From: an uncultured bacterium
Lineage (GTDB): Bacteria; Bacillota; Clostridia; Christensenellales; QALW01
DNA length: 8,370 nucleotides
Reading direction: 5' to 3'
Assembly (NCBI GenBank): GCA_905214315.1
Contig: CAJMLN010000067.1
Span: forward strand, 1-8,370
This document shows, piece after piece, positions 7,648 through 8,370 of this stretch. Each line of letters opens with the position of its first letter. Within the stretch, counting starts at the first letter, position 1. A program made the position numbers and the translations under genes. The notes under the pieces are model-generated. The model worked only from the letters and a program-made list of their open reading frames with translations. It made no database searches and was not told the DNA's origin.

Positions 7648-7677
7648 AAATCCCGCAGACAGCCTGCGGGATTTTTT
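7648..7677 (+). terminator. Strong intrinsic terminator after transketolase
   Basis: An 11-pair stem built on TCCCGCAG and CTGCGGGA, flanked by AAA and TTT, closes a five-base loop ACAGC and is followed by a run of Ts to 7677. It begins 21 bases after the stop. On the opposite strand the T run after the stem is short, so it should work mainly for plus-strand transcripts. Confidence 0.93.
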
Positions 7678-8263
7678 GTGTAAGAGGTACAAAAAGAAGC
7701 ATCAGCATAAGGGGATGCGGATAATAGAGGCATTTGCTTCAGCCGGCGGAAAAAGGAGCGGGAAATTCGGAGCTGTACGCCGCGCAGCGGAAAATCAGCA
7801 GAAAAGCTTGGAACAGCCTTTATTTTGGCAATGCTGATGAGTTCTAAGCAGGGAAAGACGGTCCGAATACTTGTCCCCGGCGGTAAAAATTTTTTATAGG
7901 TAAGTGTCAGCTGCTCTGCTTTAAAGATAATGCGTTTCAAGGCGCGGCATCCTTCTATGGCGCGCATATCAAAAAATGTTATTGTTTCAGGAAAAATAAT
8001 TTCCTCAATGGTATCATTCCCGGCAAAGGCGATGGGACCGATCTGGGAAATTTTCTTGCCGTTGAGGCATGCCGGTACGGATACGCGTTTGGCGCGCCCG
8101 GTATATTTTATAAGGGTTGCGGCATCTGCATCTGTAACAAGAAAACAGAGCGGCCGCGGACTTACTGCAAAAGCAGCGGTTATGAGAATAGCGGCCGTCA
8201 GCAGCGGACAGAGCAGAGAACAGAATTTTTTCACGGTGCGCATCGTCCTTGTGCATAGAATTT

Positions 8264-8285
8264 TATATAATGTGTACATTATATA
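8264..8285. promoter_or_regulatory. Operator copy 1: TATATAATG-N4-CATTATATA
   Basis: A perfect inverted repeat with 9-base arms and spacer TGTA. It lies immediately downstream of the predicted start of the minus-strand transcript (about 8287), where a bound repressor would block initiation or early elongation. Confidence 0.7.
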
Positions 8286-8293
8286 TTGAATAA

Positions 8294-8322
8294 ATTATAT
8301 AATGTGTATATCTATTTGTCAA
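8294..8322 (-). promoter_or_regulatory. Consensus promoter of the leucine-rich-repeat gene
   Basis: On the minus strand a perfect TTGACA (8317-8322) and a perfect TATAAT (8294-8299) are separated by exactly 17 bases. This is the best promoter in the window. It is flanked by two full operator copies and overlapped by a half copy, so it is probably strong but tightly controlled. The leader to the ATG at 8243 is about 43 bases. Confidence 0.85.
8296..8308. promoter_or_regulatory. Operator half-site inside the promoter
   Basis: One arm TATATAATG plus the same TGTA spacer as copy 1, without the second arm. It overlaps the -10 box and spacer of the minus-strand promoter. It may be a weak operator or a remnant of a duplicated full copy. 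Confidence 0.45.
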
Positions 8323-8333
8323 GGCTTGTTTTT

Positions 8334-8355
8334 TATATAATGTACTCATTATATA
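8334..8355. promoter_or_regulatory. Operator copy 2: TATATAATG-N4-CATTATATA
   Basis: The same 9-base arms as copy 1, also perfect, with spacer TACT; the flanking TTG on the right is also shared. It lies upstream of the TTGACA box and just ahead of a ribosome-binding-like GGAG on the plus strand, so it could also control a divergent gene. Centre-to-centre distance to copy 1 is 70 bases. Confidence 0.7.
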
Positions 8356-8360
8356 TTGTT

Positions 8361-8370
8361 GGAGTGATAT
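8361..8370 (+). promoter_or_regulatory. Possible ribosome binding site of a gene starting beyond the right edge
   Basis: GGAG at 8361-8364 followed by six bases to the window end is the right spacing for a start codon at the next base. A weak plus-strand promoter (TTGTTT near 8326 and TATATA near 8350) could serve it. Divergent placement around shared operators suggests a self-regulating transcription factor, but no coding sequence is visible. Confidence 0.3.

Noticed and set aside
7930..8289. Plus-strand open frame of 119 codons over the LRR gene
   Set aside because: Antisense to a region with signal peptide and LRR pattern on the minus strand; its end runs into the operator repeats.
8264..8355. 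CRISPR array at the right end
   Set aside because: The repeats are AT-rich palindromes with four-base centres and unequal spacing (32 and 38 bases centre to centre); one copy is a half, which fits operators, not CRISPR repeats.

Overview
The window looks like chromosomal DNA of an anaerobic, probably gut-associated member of the Bacillota (Clostridia). The grounds are strong GGAGG-type ribosome binding sites, several TTG/GTG starts, sigma-A-like promoters, intrinsic terminators with long T runs, and proteins of clostridial character (an F-ATPase operon, a WbsX/GH99-like enzyme, a BspA-type leucine-rich-repeat protein). This is inference from sequence style; no genus can be named.

Bases 1-2663, minus strand: the front of an F1Fo-ATP synthase operon in the order atpI-atpB-atpE-atpF-atpH-atpA, tightly spaced and apparently co-transcribed. 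Two things are odd. The delta subunit is only about 74 residues and corresponds to the C-terminal half of the usual protein. The alpha subunit stops after about 116 residues, exactly where the conserved sequence should run on, and the last 51 bases of the window match no continuation in any frame. The gamma, beta and epsilon genes would lie further left and are not seen. The membrane subunits also carry unusual residues.

Bases 2664-3202: an AT-rich stretch with no credible gene. It holds the probable atp promoter, a few small palindromes and the terminator of the next gene. Bases 3203-4048, minus strand: a secreted lipoprotein resembling LolA/DUF3108-type proteins.

Bases 4204-7677, plus strand: two independently transcribed genes. 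One encodes a cytoplasmic GH99-like (WbsX-type) enzyme with its own promoter and terminator. The other is a complete transketolase gene, again with its own promoter and a strong terminator.

Bases 7578-8370: a minus-strand gene for a small exported leucine-rich-repeat protein whose C-terminal part looks decayed and reads antisense through the transketolase terminator. It is driven by a consensus promoter (TTGACA, 17 bases, TATAAT) sitting among copies of the inverted repeat TATATAATG-N4-CATTATATA. A ribosome-binding-like GGAG lies six bases from the right edge on the plus strand, so a divergent gene, plausibly the regulator, may begin just outside the window.

The blocks are not obviously linked in function. 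The most interesting signals are the reduced and interrupted F1 stalk genes and the repeated operator at the right end.
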